The notes below the pieces were generated by a model that was not told the origin of the DNA, searched no databases, and was given only the letters and a program-made list of their open reading frames with translations. The translations under genes and the position numbers were made by a program. Positions 33,312 to 43,158 of a DNA stretch of 64,000 nucleotides are shown here, piece by piece (position 1 is the first letter of the stretch; each line of letters starts with the position of its first letter). The stretch is from Candidatus Avelusimicrobium luingense (GTDB taxonomy: Bacteria > Elusimicrobiota > Elusimicrobia > Elusimicrobiales > Elusimicrobiaceae). The stretch covers positions 186,001 to 250,000 of the forward strand of contig OOHK01000002.1 in NCBI GenBank assembly GCA_900315845.1, read 5' to 3'.

Positions 33312-35525
33312 TTATTTCAGCAACTTTTCAAAATCTTCCACCGTAACCGGGCGCGAGAAATAATACCCTTGTGCCAAATCGCACCCGATTTCACGCAAGA
33401 ATTTCATTTGTTCTTCCGTTTCCACGCCTTCGGCTACAACGGTAGCATCAATAGATTTAATCATTTCCACCGCTCCGCGTACTACTTTGCGCGCAGTAGA
33501 ATTTTGTTGTTCGCAGCCGCTGATAAATTCTTTATCCAGTTTAATCGTATCAAACTGTAAACTCTTCAGCACGTTCAGCGACGAATACCCGGAACCGAAA
33601 TCATCCATCGCCACCGAGAAGCCTTTATTATGCAACCCGCGCACTACATTCTGCGCCAGTTCACGGTTACTTAAGATGACGCTTTCGGTCAGTTCCACTT
33701 CCACCAAATGATGCGGCACTTTGTAATTATCCACAATATGCGTCATCTGCGGAATATAGCGCGAATCATTTAAGTGCAACCGTGAAAAATTGACGGCTAT
33801 GGGCACTTGCCGTTTGCCTTCCTGTTGCCATTTGGCCAAATGTTTAGCCACTTGCTCCAAAATAAACATATCCAGTTTCAAAATAAATCCGTTACGCTCA
33901 AACAAAGGGATAAAATCATCGGGCCGCACCACACCGCGTCCGTTGTGATTCCATCGCACCAACGCCTCGGCTCCTTCCATTTTCCCGGTTTGGAAATCGT
34001 ATTTAGGTTGCAACATCAGCACAAACGAGCCGTCGGCAAGGGCTTGTTCCATCGCGTTTTCCAACTGACGTTCTTGCACGATACGCAAACGTTCTTTTTC
34101 GTCATAGAATTGAATAAATTCTTTGGGGGTACGTTTGGCATTTTCCAACGCCAAGTGGGCGCGGTCCATCGCCATATAGAAGGGAACTTCCTGTGTAATT
34201 TCATACACGCCGAACACACCGTCCACCATTACGCACGAATCAATGCTCGTGCAATCACGCCGGATAAGCGATAACAGTTTGGTCAACCGCGCACGCAATT
34301 CGTGGCGATCTTCAAACGCCAAAAGTAATACAAAGTTATCGGCGAAATTGCGGCAAACAAATTCGTTAGGCATCAGTTTCTCGCGGAAGATATGCGACGC
34401 TCGTTTTAATACCAAATTACCGCGCTCAAAGCCGAGCATATCGTTAATAACTTTGAATTTTAACATGTCAAAAATCACTAAGGCGGCATGATTATTTAAG
34501 GCTTGCAACCGACGGGAGAACAATACCGTCATCCGGTTTAAGTTATCGGATCCCGTGAGCGGATCGACAAACGCCGTATTAAAAAGTTGGCGATTGCTGT
34601 ACGAACGCAGGCCGAGCATGTATAACCCCAAGGCGCCGAATAGCAAGAAGATAAACATAAACAAACCGAAGGTGATCCACGCCACACGTTGGGTTTGCTC
34701 TTGAATAAAATCAGTCGGCAAGACGGCTAGTAAATACCAATCGTTTATCGGCAACGCTTCGCCATAGAGCAAGCGGTATTGGCCGTCCAACTGATAGCGC
34801 ATAAATACTTTTTCGCCCTGTTCAATATGCATACGCAACCGGGCCAGAGAGTGCCCTTTGACAAATCCCGCCCGCTCTAATACCGTATAGACATTGTCAA
34901 ACGGCACGGTACGGCCGGACGTTTCTACCGTCCCGTCACGCGCAATTACTAACGCGTTACTGTTATCGCCTAACGAAGAAAGGGTAAGCGCCGCGCGGTA
35001 GCGCTCGGTCGGGATGAGCGCGAACAGCGCGCCCACCGGCGTCATGCCATCGTGCAAAGAAGCGGCTTGCACAAATACACTTTTGTTACTGGTGGGATCC
35101 TGTTGACGGGCCGAAACGAACGTATCTTGATCCAAGGCCCGAATCAGCACGTCTTTTTGCCACGACTCATCTAACGAATCGGGGCGGGCGAGCATAGCGT
35201 TTTCGTCGCTTAACGGGATAATACCTAAATTTTCAAACTCGTTATATTTAACTTGCAGGTGTAAAAACCGTTCCAATTTTTCCGTTTCGTTCCACGGGTA
35301 ACTGGCTTGTACCGTCAGGGCGATCGTATCCACTACCCGTTGGTCGGCTTCCACGGCGCGGCGGAAGTTCTCGGCGGTTTCACTTGTTTCTGCGATAACG
35401 TTGGCCGTTGCATCGCGTTCAATAAGCGTACCGATATAATGCCAATAAAAGGCCACGCCGGCACTCATCCCAACGATAACTACCAAAAACAATGCCAACA
35501 GTACCATCAGCGAAATACGTTTCAT
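33312..35525 (-). CDS. Membrane sensor with degenerate GGDEF and intact EAL domain
   Basis: The 737-residue protein has a membrane segment (about 7-28), a periplasmic Cache-like sensor (about 35-280), a second membrane segment (282-305), a GGDEF-fold domain and a C-terminal EAL domain. The GGDEF signature is replaced by FADNF at 394-398, so synthesis is unlikely. The EAL part keeps EALVRW (520-525), VNFS, ELTES, DDFGSGYSS, IKLDKEF and EGVETEEQ, consistent with an active cyclic-di-GMP phosphodiesterase. It starts two bases after a small unknown gene. Confidence 0.87.
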   Translation of the reverse strand: MKRISLMVLLALFLVVIVGMSAGVAFYWHYIGTLIERDATANVIAETSETAENFRRAVEADQRVVDTIALTVQASYPWNETEKLERFLHLQVKYNEFENLGIIPLSDENAMLARPDSLDESWQKDVLIRALDQDTFVSARQQDPTSNKSVFVQAASLHDGMTPVGALFALIPTERYRAALTLSSLGDNSNALVIARDGTVETSGRTVPFDNVYTVLERAGFVKGHSLARLRMHIEQGEKVFMRYQLDGQYRLLYGEALPINDWYLLAVLPTDFIQEQTQRVAWITFGLFMFIFLLFGALGLYMLGLRSYSNRQLFNTAFVDPLTGSDNLNRMTVLFSRRLQALNNHAALVIFDMLKFKVINDMLGFERGNLVLKRASHIFREKLMPNEFVCRNFADNFVLLLAFEDRHELRARLTKLLSLIRRDCTSIDSCVMVDGVFGVYEITQEVPFYMAMDRAHLALENAKRTPKEFIQFYDEKERLRIVQERQLENAMEQALADGSFVLMLQPKYDFQTGKMEGAEALVRWNHNGRGVVRPDDFIPLFERNGFILKLDMFILEQVAKHLAKWQQEGKRQVPIAVNFSRLHLNDSRYIPQMTHIVDNYKVPHHLVEVELTESVILSNRELAQNVVRGLHNKGFSVAMDDFGSGYSSLNVLKSLQFDTIKLDKEFISGCEQQNSTARKVVRGAVEMIKSIDATVVAEGVETEEQMKFLREIGCDLAQGYYFSRPVTVEDFEKLLK

Positions 35526-35527
35526 AA

Positions 35528-36049
35528 TTAAGCCCGTCCTTTCGGTGCGTTTGTTTGTTGTGCGCGGAAAAAACCTATCACCTGTTGCGAATAAGCAAAA
35601 AACGGATAAAACGGGTTATCAGTTTTGCGCGCATCCTGCTCACTAAGTTCAACATGAAATAAATTTTCTTTGGAAACCGCAAACAACCGCACTTGTCCGG
35701 GGCTCGTCGGTAGCGGCAATTCTTCCCCCAACGAAACACGTTGCATTTGTGCCGTCAATTTGCTGGCATGCGCTAGCATATGTGCGGCGGCATCTTGCAA
35801 CGGTGCGTTATCATGCCCGCCGATAAAACCGCCGATACCGCTTTGACTGTTATTTTCAAAATACAAACTGCTGTCCCCGAGCGAATTGGTGGCTACAAAA
35901 ATATGTTTGGTTTGTACGCCGTCAGTTACCGCCATTTCCACACCGGCCACGCAAATTTTATCCGCGCCCAGTTCCATCACGCCTTTGCGGTTTTCCAAAT
36001 TATTAACGTCCAACCAAAAAGCACGCATATTTTTATAGGCTTGTTTCAT
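35528..36049 (-). CDS. Unknown small protein upstream of the EAL protein
   Basis: I do not recognise this 173-residue protein. It has no signal peptide or membrane segment, a GGFIGGHDNAP glycine-rich stretch, and mixed alpha/beta character. The frame extends to 36289, but the ATG at 36049 has AAGGA eight bases upstream and a TGATATCAT promoter (36070-36078), so the longer frame is probably artefact. It is followed two bases later by the EAL gene, suggesting a shared role. It diverges from deoB. Confidence 0.55.
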   Translation of the reverse strand: MKQAYKNMRAFWLDVNNLENRKGVMELGADKICVAGVEMAVTDGVQTKHIFVATNSLGDSSLYFENNSQSGIGGFIGGHDNAPLQDAAAHMLAHASKLTAQMQRVSLGEELPLPTSPGQVRLFAVSKENLFHVELSEQDARKTDNPFYPFFAYSQQVIGFFRAQQTNAPKGRA

Positions 36050-36166
36050 ACGGTTTTTCCTTTGCATAAATGATATCATTTTCGCCGACTTTTTTACTGA
36101 AAATTTCGCATTACATAATTGCGTGGTTTTGGGTATAATAAAAAGAAAAGCCGTACAGGGGGTATT

Positions 36167-37369
36167 ATGAAAAAACGTGCTGTAATTTTGATGATGGACT
36201 CTTTCGGCATCGGCAATGCCGAGGACGCCGCCCAATTTCACGACGAAGGGGCCGATACTTTGGGGCATATCGCTACCAAACGCGGGCACTTAAATTTACC
36301 GAATTTAGCCGCGCTGGGGTTATTCAAAGCGGCTCAGGCCTCTACCGGCAAAGAAGTACAAGCCGGGCCGCAAACCGCAGCGAAAGTGAATCTGCCGTCC
36401 AAATACGGATTTATGCGAGAAATCAGCCGTGGGAAAGATACGTCGTCGGGCCATTGGGAGATGGCAGGATGCCCCGTTGATTTTGATTGGGGATACTTCA
36501 AACCCGATTATCCGTCTTTTCCGCAAGCACTTGTAGATGAAATTTGCGCCAAAGCCAAATTGCCCGGCATTTTAGGCAACAAAGCCGCGTCGGGAACGGC
36601 TATTATTGAAGAATTAGGCGAAGAACATATCAAAACCGGAAAACCGATTTGCTATACGTCGGCAGATAGTGTGTTTCAAATTGCCGCGCACGAGAAATAT
36701 TTCGGCCTGGATAATTTGTACCGCGTGTGCGAAGTTGCCTTTGAATGTGTTAAACCTTATAACATTGCGCGCGTGATTGCGCGTCCGTTTGTGGGCGAGA
36801 AAAAAGGTGAATTTCAACGTACTAAAAATCGCCACGATTATTCCGTTACGCCGCCGCACGCTACCGTATTAGACGCTATTAAAAATGCGGGCGGAAGTGT
36901 CATCTCCGTCGGAAAAATCAGCGATATTTTTGCTAAACAAGGCATTACCAAAGCCGTCAAAGCATCCGGGTTGGAAGAATTATGGAACGTTACTTTACAA
37001 GAAGCAAAAACCGCACCGGACTTTAGCGTAGTATTTACCAACTTCGTTGATTTTGATATGGTGTGGGGCCACCGTCGCGACGTGGAAGGATATGCTAAAG
37101 GGTTAGAATATTTTGATACGCGCTTGCCCGATTTGGCCGCCCAACTGGATGAAAACGATATCGTTTTTATTACCGCCGACCACGGATGCGATCCCACTTA
37201 CACAGGTACCGATCACACGCGCGAACACGTACCGGTAATTATGTTCGGTAAAAATGTAAAGCCGCAGTTTATCGGCAGACGCGATACGTATGCGGACCTT
37301 GGGCAGACGTTGGCTGATTATTTCAAGTTGCCGCCGCTGGCTGTTGGAAAAAGTTTTTTAGATAAGTAA
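36167..37369 (+). CDS. deoB: Phosphopentomutase
   Basis: DeoB interconverts ribose or deoxyribose 1- and 5-phosphate. The 400-residue alkaline-phosphatase-fold protein has [12 protein letters not shown] at the start with the metal-binding Asp and the active Ser or Thr region [11 protein letters not shown], and [10 protein letters not shown] and DHTREHVP near the C-terminus with the second metal set. The ATG at 36167 has AGGGGGT upstream; the frame to 36119 adds nothing homologous. TATAAT stands at 36134-36139. It feeds nucleoside sugars into central metabolism. Confidence 0.93.
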   Translation: MKKRAVILMMDSFGIGNAEDAAQFHDEGADTLGHIATKRGHLNLPNLAALGLFKAAQASTGKEVQAGPQTAAKVNLPSKYGFMREISRGKDTSSGHWEMAGCPVDFDWGYFKPDYPSFPQALVDEICAKAKLPGILGNKAASGTAIIEELGEEHIKTGKPICYTSADSVFQIAAHEKYFGLDNLYRVCEVAFECVKPYNIARVIARPFVGEKKGEFQRTKNRHDYSVTPPHATVLDAIKNAGGSVISVGKISDIFAKQGITKAVKASGLEELWNVTLQEAKTAPDFSVVFTNFVDFDMVWGHRRDVEGYAKGLEYFDTRLPDLAAQLDENDIVFITADHGCDPTYTGTDHTREHVPVIMFGKNVKPQFIGRRDTYADLGQTLADYFKLPPLAVGKSFLDK

Positions 37370-37371
37370 CA

Positions 37372-37402
37372 AAAAACCCCCGGCTACTCACCGGGGGTTT
37401 TT
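37372..37402. terminator. Bidirectional terminator between deoB and pilin 4
   Basis: AAAAACCCCCGG and CCGGGGGTTTTT form a perfect stem with a 7-base loop and T tracts in both directions. Confidence 0.9.
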
Positions 37403-37415
37403 AAATACAATCTAT

Positions 37416-37982
37416 TTATTCAAACCAATCGTAATCATACAACGCACGGACAAATTGTTTTCCCATCACCTTGCTGCAAAATCTTCCGCGCGTAGTATCC
37501 GGTATAGACACGGCATTGCCTGTATATTCCACACAATACAATGTATTGCCGTCAAACGCCCCGCTTGTATCTTTGATATAGGCAACCCCTGTACATGGAT
37601 ATTTCCCTTCCGTGAACACACCAAATACATCATTCCATCTGTTGGGGCTTTTTCCGATAACAATGGCATATCCTTTGCCTTCTTTTTTAGTAATTCCCGA
37701 ACCAATGGCTAGCGCGCATGCCGTACCGGTTTTATCTTGCAACGGCAAATCTACATCCAACACTTCAAAATTGTCCGGCCATTCTCCGTTGGCCATTTCA
37801 TAACTATGAGCCGCCGTAGCCACCGCCGATACTGCTGTGTATAATTGTGCCGCACGTGATTTTGCTACCGCTTTTTGATATTGCGGCAAGGCCACTCCTG
37901 CCAAAATGCCGATAATTAGCACAACAACTAATAATTCTATCAGCGTAAAACCACTTAAACATCCCCTTAAATTATTCTTCAT
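37416..37982 (-). CDS. Type IV pilin-like protein, dispersed family member 4
   Basis: The 188-residue protein has the leader MKNNLRGCLSG before FTLIELLVVVLIIGILAGVA and QYQKAVAKSRAAQ. It shows YEMANGEWPDNFEVLDVDLP and a C-terminal FCSKVMGK, the same motif order as its relatives. GGAGA precedes the ATG. It starts 17 bases after the nadE stop, so it is probably carried on the nadE transcript and not driven by its own promoter. The product may be exported to the inner membrane and processed by a prepilin peptidase encoded elsewhere. Confidence 0.85.
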   Translation of the reverse strand: MKNNLRGCLSGFTLIELLVVVLIIGILAGVALPQYQKAVAKSRAAQLYTAVSAVATAAHSYEMANGEWPDNFEVLDVDLPLQDKTGTACALAIGSGITKKEGKGYAIVIGKSPNRWNDVFGVFTEGKYPCTGVAYIKDTSGAFDGNTLYCVEYTGNAVSIPDTTRGRFCSKVMGKQFVRALYDYDWFE

Positions 37983-37999
37983 ATAATTTCTCCTTTAAG

Positions 38000-39919
38000 T
38001 TATTTCATGTGTTCAAGTTCGTCTAGCCACAACGCACACGAAGCATCGCTGGGCATGCGCCAATCGCCACGCGGAGAAAGGCCCACGCTTCCCACTTTTG
38101 GTCCGTCTGCAGAGCAAGAACGCTTAAACTGTTGGGCAAAAAAGCGACGCATAAAAACCGTCAGCCATTTTTTAATAACCGCGGATGTAAATTTCCCCTT
38201 AAACGCATACGTAGCCAAGTGAAAAATTTTCTCCGGCCCAAAACCGTTACGTACGAAATGATACAAGAAGAAATCATGCAATTCATACGGGCCGACAAGG
38301 TCTTCCGTTTTCTGTGCGATTTTTCCTTTTTTATCGGCCGGGAGCAGTTCGGGGCTGATCGGTGTATCCAGCACGTCTTCCAACACACGGCGCACCGCGT
38401 TTGTTTCTTGCGCACTGATCCAAGTTACCAACGAACGCACCAGCGTTTTGGGCACACCGGCATTTACACCATACATAGACATATGGTCACCGTTATACGT
38501 GGCCCAACCCAACGCAAATTCCGACAAATCACCCGTCCCTACCACTAGGCCGCCCGTTTCGTTAGCCAGATCCATCAATATTTGCGTGCGCTCACGCGCT
38601 TGGGCATTTTCGTACGTTACATTTTTGATTTTCTCGTCGTGCCCAATATCTTTAAAATGTTGTAAGCACGCTTGTTTAATACTGATTTCGCGTTGCGTGA
38701 TACCTAAATTTTTCATCAAAGACAGTGCGTTTTGATACGTCCTGTCCGTCGTGCCGAAACCGGGCATTGTTACGCCGGTAATATTTTTGCGCGGCAAGCC
38801 CAATTTATCAAAGGCCCGCACCGTAATAAGCAACGCAAGCGTGGAATCTAACCCACCGCTTATACCAATAAATGCGGTCTTGGCGTGTGCAGCCACTAGG
38901 CGACTGGCCAATCCGGTTACTTGTATATTTACCGCATCTTGGCAATGTTCCGCCAGTTGCAACCCTTGCGGCACAAACGGCAAAGCAGCAAGCGGACGCG
39001 TGAGCGAAAACGGTTTTTGCAATACATAATTTCCGTCGGAAACTACTAAATACGGTTCGTTAGCGTCTTGCGCGCAATCGGCGCGAAACGCGGAAGAAAC
39101 AGCCCGGCGGTTGCGCAAACGTTCCACATCAATTTCCGTACTGATTAATTGCGATTTAGCAGCAAACCGTTCCGCGCACGCAAGCGGTTCGCCGTTCTCA
39201 TAAATAAATGCATTTCCGTCAAATACAAAATCGGTGGTAGATTCGCCAAACCCACTATTTACATATATATACCCGCACAGACAACGCGCCGATTGTTGCG
39301 CAACCAATTCGTGCGTGTACTTATCTGCCGCAACCAAAGCAGGGCGGGCCGATAAATTGCAAATAATCTCTGCCCCTTGGAAGGCGGCAAACGAAGATGG
39401 CGGTACGGTTGCCCATAAATCATTACCGATTTCCACCCCGATTTTTACCCCGTTCACTTCTATTACTTGTTGAATCGTGGCGGGAACCATTTGTCCGCAC
39501 AGGCCGACTTCACTTTCCCCCCACTCGGCTCCGCTGACAAACCAGCGTTTTTCTTCGTCGGATAAATAGATTTTAGGCAAAACGCTTAACACGCTTCCGC
39601 GGTAGCACACCGCCGCCGCATTTAATAAGGCATTGTCCGCACGAACCGGAAGCCCTACCATAAACACAAGCGGTAATGTTTGCGTACGGTTGAGCAATTG
39701 CGCCAGTTCCAATTCGGCTCGTTCAATCAGGGACGGCTTCAAAAACAAATCGCCGCAAGTAGAACTTGTTATGCCTAACTCGGGGAACACAACCATTTCC
39801 GCTTGTTCTTTAACGGCTTGGCGCAATAATTTTTCCGTTTGCGCCGTATTGAAATTAACATCGGCTACTTTGACGGCAGGAACCGCTGCGGCTACTTTTA
39901 CAAAACCATATTTATCCAT
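38000..39919 (-). CDS. nadE: NAD+ synthetase with glutaminase-type domain lacking the catalytic Cys
   Basis: The enzyme makes NAD+ from deamido-NAD+. The C-terminal synthetase domain has the PP-loop GISGGLDST and GTGDLSEFALGWATYNGD. The N-terminal nitrilase-type domain (1-290) normally takes ammonia from glutamine with a Glu-Lys-Cys triad. Glu47 (FPELGI) and Lys116 (LPKIYLS) are in place, but where EICEDLW carries the nucleophile, this protein has EIGNDLW with Gly165, so glutaminase activity is probably lost and free ammonia used. The length of 639 is normal for the two-domain form. AGAGG precedes the ATG at a short distance. Pilin 4 follows. Confidence 0.9.
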   Translation of the reverse strand: MDKYGFVKVAAAVPAVKVADVNFNTAQTEKLLRQAVKEQAEMVVFPELGITSSTCGDLFLKPSLIERAELELAQLLNRTQTLPLVFMVGLPVRADNALLNAAAVCYRGSVLSVLPKIYLSDEEKRWFVSGAEWGESEVGLCGQMVPATIQQVIEVNGVKIGVEIGNDLWATVPPSSFAAFQGAEIICNLSARPALVAADKYTHELVAQQSARCLCGYIYVNSGFGESTTDFVFDGNAFIYENGEPLACAERFAAKSQLISTEIDVERLRNRRAVSSAFRADCAQDANEPYLVVSDGNYVLQKPFSLTRPLAALPFVPQGLQLAEHCQDAVNIQVTGLASRLVAAHAKTAFIGISGGLDSTLALLITVRAFDKLGLPRKNITGVTMPGFGTTDRTYQNALSLMKNLGITQREISIKQACLQHFKDIGHDEKIKNVTYENAQARERTQILMDLANETGGLVVGTGDLSEFALGWATYNGDHMSMYGVNAGVPKTLVRSLVTWISAQETNAVRRVLEDVLDTPISPELLPADKKGKIAQKTEDLVGPYELHDFFLYHFVRNGFGPEKIFHLATYAFKGKFTSAVIKKWLTVFMRRFFAQQFKRSCSADGPKVGSVGLSPRGDWRMPSDASCALWLDELEHMK

Positions 39920-39957
39920 AAAAAGGCCTCTGTGTGTTATTTTTTATATTGTAGTAA

Positions 39958-40167
39958 TTAGTCGTGTATAGCCACAACCTCATATCCGGCATTTTGAACG
40001 GCTTGCAGAAGCACCTCGTCGGGCACCGGCTCTGCCGCTTCTACCAAGGCCGTTTTATGGGCCAAATCTACTTGCGCCCGCACCCCGGCAATAGCATTTA
40101 AGGCACGCGCCACATGCGCGGCACAATGGCCGCAACTCATACCTTCAATCACAAGCGTTTTTCGCAT
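39958..40167 (-). CDS. Heavy-metal-associated (CopZ-like) domain protein
   Basis: The 69-residue protein is a single HMA domain with the metal-binding loop GMSCGHC at residues 9-15, as in copper chaperones and P-type ATPase N-termini. No ATPase or regulator is adjacent, and nothing links it to nadE. It could carry copper or another soft metal; the partner must lie elsewhere. It diverges from the glycosyltransferase gene to its right. Confidence 0.82.
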   Translation of the reverse strand: MRKTLVIEGMSCGHCAAHVARALNAIAGVRAQVDLAHKTALVEAAEPVPDEVLLQAVQNAGYEVVAIHD

Positions 40168-40247
40168 AATAAAGGGTCTCCCGGTTTGTCCACTGTATCA
40201 AATTTTCCCTTATAATTAGTATACTATTTGATTAGGAGAAATGCGCG

Positions 40248-41171
40248 ATGAAACTATCGGTTATCGTACCTGTTTTTAATGAAGAAAGCGTCTTGCCGCA
40301 ACTACGCACACGATTAGAGCCGGCCGTGCAACAATGCACGCCCGATTATGAAGTGCTTTTTATTAACGACGGCTCCACAGACGGCACATTGGCCTTGCTT
40401 AAAACATGGGCCGAAAACGATAAGCGTATTAAAATCGTCTCGCTTTCGCGTAATTTTGGCAAAGAAGCCGCCCTGACGGCCGGGTTGGCCGCCGCCACGG
40501 GAGACGGGGTGGCCGTTTTGGACGCAGACTTGCAAGACCCGCCTGAAATCCTCCCGCAATTATGGGAAAAATTCCAACAAGGTTTTGATAATATCTATGG
40601 TGTGCGTAAAGACCGCACCGCCGATTCCTTTTTCAAGCGTATCAGCGCAGGCACATTTTACAAAGTATATAACCGACTTGCCGACTCGCCGATTCCTTAC
40701 AACGCGGGCGATTGCCGGCTTTTGAGTCGCCGCGCCGTAGAGGCGGTATTGGCACTGCCGGAACGTGAGCGGTTTATGAAAGGGCTGTTTTCGTGGGCAG
40801 GGTTCAAAAGTATAGGGGTGCCGTTCGTGCGCGAGAGCCGCGGTGCCGGACACACCAAATGGAACTATTGGAAACTGTGGAATTTTGCCTTAAACGGACT
40901 CACCGCATCCACCACATTGCCGCTAAAATTATGGACGTATTTCGGCCTATTTGTATCCTGTGGTGCCTTTGGATATGCCGGCTGGGCAGCCTACAAAAAA
41001 ATAGTTTTTGGCAACCCGGTCAGCGGGTGGACATCGCTGATGGTAGCGATTTTGTTTTTTAGCGGGGTGCAACTGATTACGTTAGGTGTTATCGGCGAGT
41101 ATTTAAGCCGCATTTTTAACGAAGTCAAACAACGCCCGACTTATTGGATAGACGAGAAAATAAATTTATGA
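40248..41171 (+). CDS. GtrB-like polyprenyl-phosphate glycosyltransferase
   Basis: The 307-residue protein is a GT2 enzyme of the GtrB/ArnC type: VIVPVFNEESVL, FINDGSTDGT, the metal motif LDADLQDPPE, and two C-terminal membrane helices (about 230-255 and 265-290). It would load a sugar on undecaprenyl phosphate. A GtrA-like protein is encoded 17 kb away, so the usual pair is split. AGGAGA precedes the ATG. The next gene overlaps by four bases. Confidence 0.87.
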   Translation: MKLSVIVPVFNEESVLPQLRTRLEPAVQQCTPDYEVLFINDGSTDGTLALLKTWAENDKRIKIVSLSRNFGKEAALTAGLAAATGDGVAVLDADLQDPPEILPQLWEKFQQGFDNIYGVRKDRTADSFFKRISAGTFYKVYNRLADSPIPYNAGDCRLLSRRAVEAVLALPERERFMKGLFSWAGFKSIGVPFVRESRGAGHTKWNYWKLWNFALNGLTASTTLPLKLWTYFGLFVSCGAFGYAGWAAYKKIVFGNPVSGWTSLMVAILFFSGVQLITLGVIGEYLSRIFNEVKQRPTYWIDEKINL

Positions 41172-42463
41172 TTACACTTTTAGTTATTTTGTTAATGTTG
41201 GGATTAAATGCGCTGTTGGCCGCGTATGAAATGGCCCTTGCGTCCATTTCGCGCACGCGTTTGTCGCTACTTGTACAAAGCAAATGCCCGGGGGCAGAAG
41301 CCGCCTTGTACATGAAAGACCATTTGGAAGGCAGTTTGGCAGTTGTTCAAATCGGAATTACGCTTGTGGGGGCGGTGGCGGCGGCGTTTGGCGGCTCCGA
41401 CGCGGGAAGCCGGTTTGCCCCGTGGCTTCGCGAGCACTTATATCTTTCCCGCCATGTAGCCAATGCGTTAGCGATGATTATGGTCGTTTTGCCGCTTAGT
41501 TTTATTACCATTGTTTTTGCCGAACTTACCCCCAAAACGTTTGCTATAAAAAACAAAGAACTTGTTGTATTGCGACTTTCTCCGTCGTTGCGTGTATTGT
41601 ATGCGATACTCGCACCGATTGTTAACATTATGGAATCTATTGTACGCACGATCACCCGCAAATTTTCCCGCACACCCGATCAAAAAGAACTCCAACGCAC
41701 CGCGTTGGAAGATTTACGCACCGCAGCGGCGATTGCGTCTTCGTCACGTTTATTCGGCAAGACGGAAGAAAAAATCGTGCTTACAAGTGCCCAATTTTGT
41801 TTGCGTAAAATTCGCGAAATTCAAGTGCCGCTGGAACAAGTCTATATGCTCAATGCCGACGATTCTATCGCCGATACCTTCATTAAAGCACATTTGGATA
41901 TGCATACGCGTTTCCCCGTGCGCGGCAACCCCGAGGATTCGCAGGATATTATCGGATATTTGAACTTTAAGGACATTTTCCTTTCCACCAAAGTGGCTCA
42001 AGGCGGCCCGACCACTGCACGCAATATCGTCCGTCCGATTTTACGTTTGGAAGCCGATACCATTATCTCTGCCGCGCTTGAGAAAATGATGAAAAGCAAA
42101 CAACATATTTGTTTGGTGACAGACGATAAGATGATTACCGGCATTTTGACGCTGGAAGATATTTTTGAAGAAATGGTAGGCGAAATTGAAGATGAGTACG
42201 ACTTTTTCCCTGCCTATATCCGCCCGTTCGGGCAAGCACTGGCCGCCAGCGCCCCCGCCAAAATGGTAGATATCTTTGAACGGCTTGATTTGCCCGTTCC
42301 CGCCGACGTTACCCCCACCACCACCGTAGAGCAATGGGTCAGCCAGAAACTCGGGCACGAACCGACTAAAAACGAGAAGATTCACCAAAACGGTATTTTG
42401 TTGGAAACCCGCAAATTCCGCCGGCATAAAATGATGGAAGTGCTTATTAGCAAAGCGAATTAA
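41168..42463 (+). CDS. CNNM/CorC-family (DUF21-CBS) transporter
   Basis: The 431-residue protein has a DUF21 membrane domain (about 1-160, four segments with an early MLGLNALLAAYEMAL motif), two CBS domains (about 210-340) and a C-terminal CorC_HlyC domain. Relatives act in Mg2+ or Co2+ efflux or resistance. The ATG at 41168 overlaps the stop of the glycosyltransferase gene (ATGA). The gene end overlaps the converging pilin 5 by four bases. Confidence 0.86.
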   Translation: MITLLVILLMLGLNALLAAYEMALASISRTRLSLLVQSKCPGAEAALYMKDHLEGSLAVVQIGITLVGAVAAAFGGSDAGSRFAPWLREHLYLSRHVANALAMIMVVLPLSFITIVFAELTPKTFAIKNKELVVLRLSPSLRVLYAILAPIVNIMESIVRTITRKFSRTPDQKELQRTALEDLRTAAAIASSSRLFGKTEEKIVLTSAQFCLRKIREIQVPLEQVYMLNADDSIADTFIKAHLDMHTRFPVRGNPEDSQDIIGYLNFKDIFLSTKVAQGGPTTARNIVRPILRLEADTIISAALEKMMKSKQHICLVTDDKMITGILTLEDIFEEMVGEIEDEYDFFPAYIRPFGQALAASAPAKMVDIFERLDLPVPADVTPTTTVEQWVSQKLGHEPTKNEKIHQNGILLETRKFRRHKMMEVLISKAN

Positions 42464-43062
42464 GGCACTAGATAATAATTCCCCAAGTCACCGCTCTGTA
42501 CTGTTTGCGTGGCTTTGAAAATTTGTCTGCAATACTTCAAACTTTTGGCCGAATCTACCGTCACCCCACCGGCTCCTGCACTTTTTACAACACAAGTCAT
42601 TGTGTGGGCACAAACGCCAAGACCATTTGCGGGTGGCGGGCAAGCCCAATCGCCAAAATAATAAGCAAACCCGGATCCCGCGTAGGGCCCGGTCAAACGC
42701 CCCGCAAAAACCGCATGGACGGTGTCCGGATATAATTGAATAGACCAATCATTATTGGAACGGGTATCTGTTAAATATGACGCTGTAGACCATTTTGTCG
42801 TACCCGTAAATGGAATTTCTACGGCTAAATCATCAAAGGAATTAGCATAGACGCCGTTAGCCAAATAATAATTTTCCTGTGCTTCGCCAATGGCTCTTAA
42901 TAATGGCCATACCGCCGCCGCACGCGATTTTTCCACTGCTTTTTGATACTGCGGTAACGCTACCGATGCTAAAATACCAATGATAAGAACGACCACCAAT
43001 AATTCAATTAACGTAAATGCTTTGATATCCAAACAGCCCGTAAAATAACTTTTATTTTTCAT
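42460..43062 (-). CDS. Type IV pilin-like protein, dispersed family member 5
   Basis: The 200-residue protein starts MKNKSYFTGCLDIKA and is cut before FTLIELLVVVLIIGILASVA, with Ala before the cleavage site. It has YYLANGVYANSFDDLAVEIP and a C-terminal YCRQIFKA, and extra cysteines in the middle (WACPPP, VCAHTMTC). The ATG at 43062 has AAAGGAG; the frame to 43107 adds a stretch upstream of it. Its own promoter, TTTTTGC then TAATTT, lies at 43098-43106. It converges with the CBS transporter gene. Confidence 0.85.
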   Translation of the reverse strand: MKNKSYFTGCLDIKAFTLIELLVVVLIIGILASVALPQYQKAVEKSRAAAVWPLLRAIGEAQENYYLANGVYANSFDDLAVEIPFTGTTKWSTASYLTDTRSNNDWSIQLYPDTVHAVFAGRLTGPYAGSGFAYYFGDWACPPPANGLGVCAHTMTCVVKSAGAGGVTVDSAKSLKYCRQIFKATQTVQSGDLGNYYLVP

Positions 43063-43097
43063 GTTCACTCCTTTCTTAGAAAATTTTCTCATACAAA

Positions 43098-43106
43098 AAA
43101 TTAGCA
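43098..43106 (-). promoter_or_regulatory. Promoter of pilin 5
   Basis: The minus strand reads TTTTTGC followed by TAATTT, the same T-tract plus TGC layout as pilins 6 and 7. The leader is about 28 bases with AAAGGAG. Confidence 0.45.
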
Positions 43107-43158
43107 AAAAGGCAAACCTAAAAGGGTTTCCTTGTAAATAACCGATATGAAAATAATT

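Noticed and set aside
34016-34219. Small minus-strand open frame inside the EAL gene
   Set aside because: It lies wholly in another frame of a well-supported gene and has no ribosome-binding site or motif.
36050-36289. Longer N-terminus (80 residues) of the small unknown protein
   Set aside because: It overlaps the deoB promoter and start on the other strand, whereas the ATG at 36049 has its own AAGGA site and promoter.
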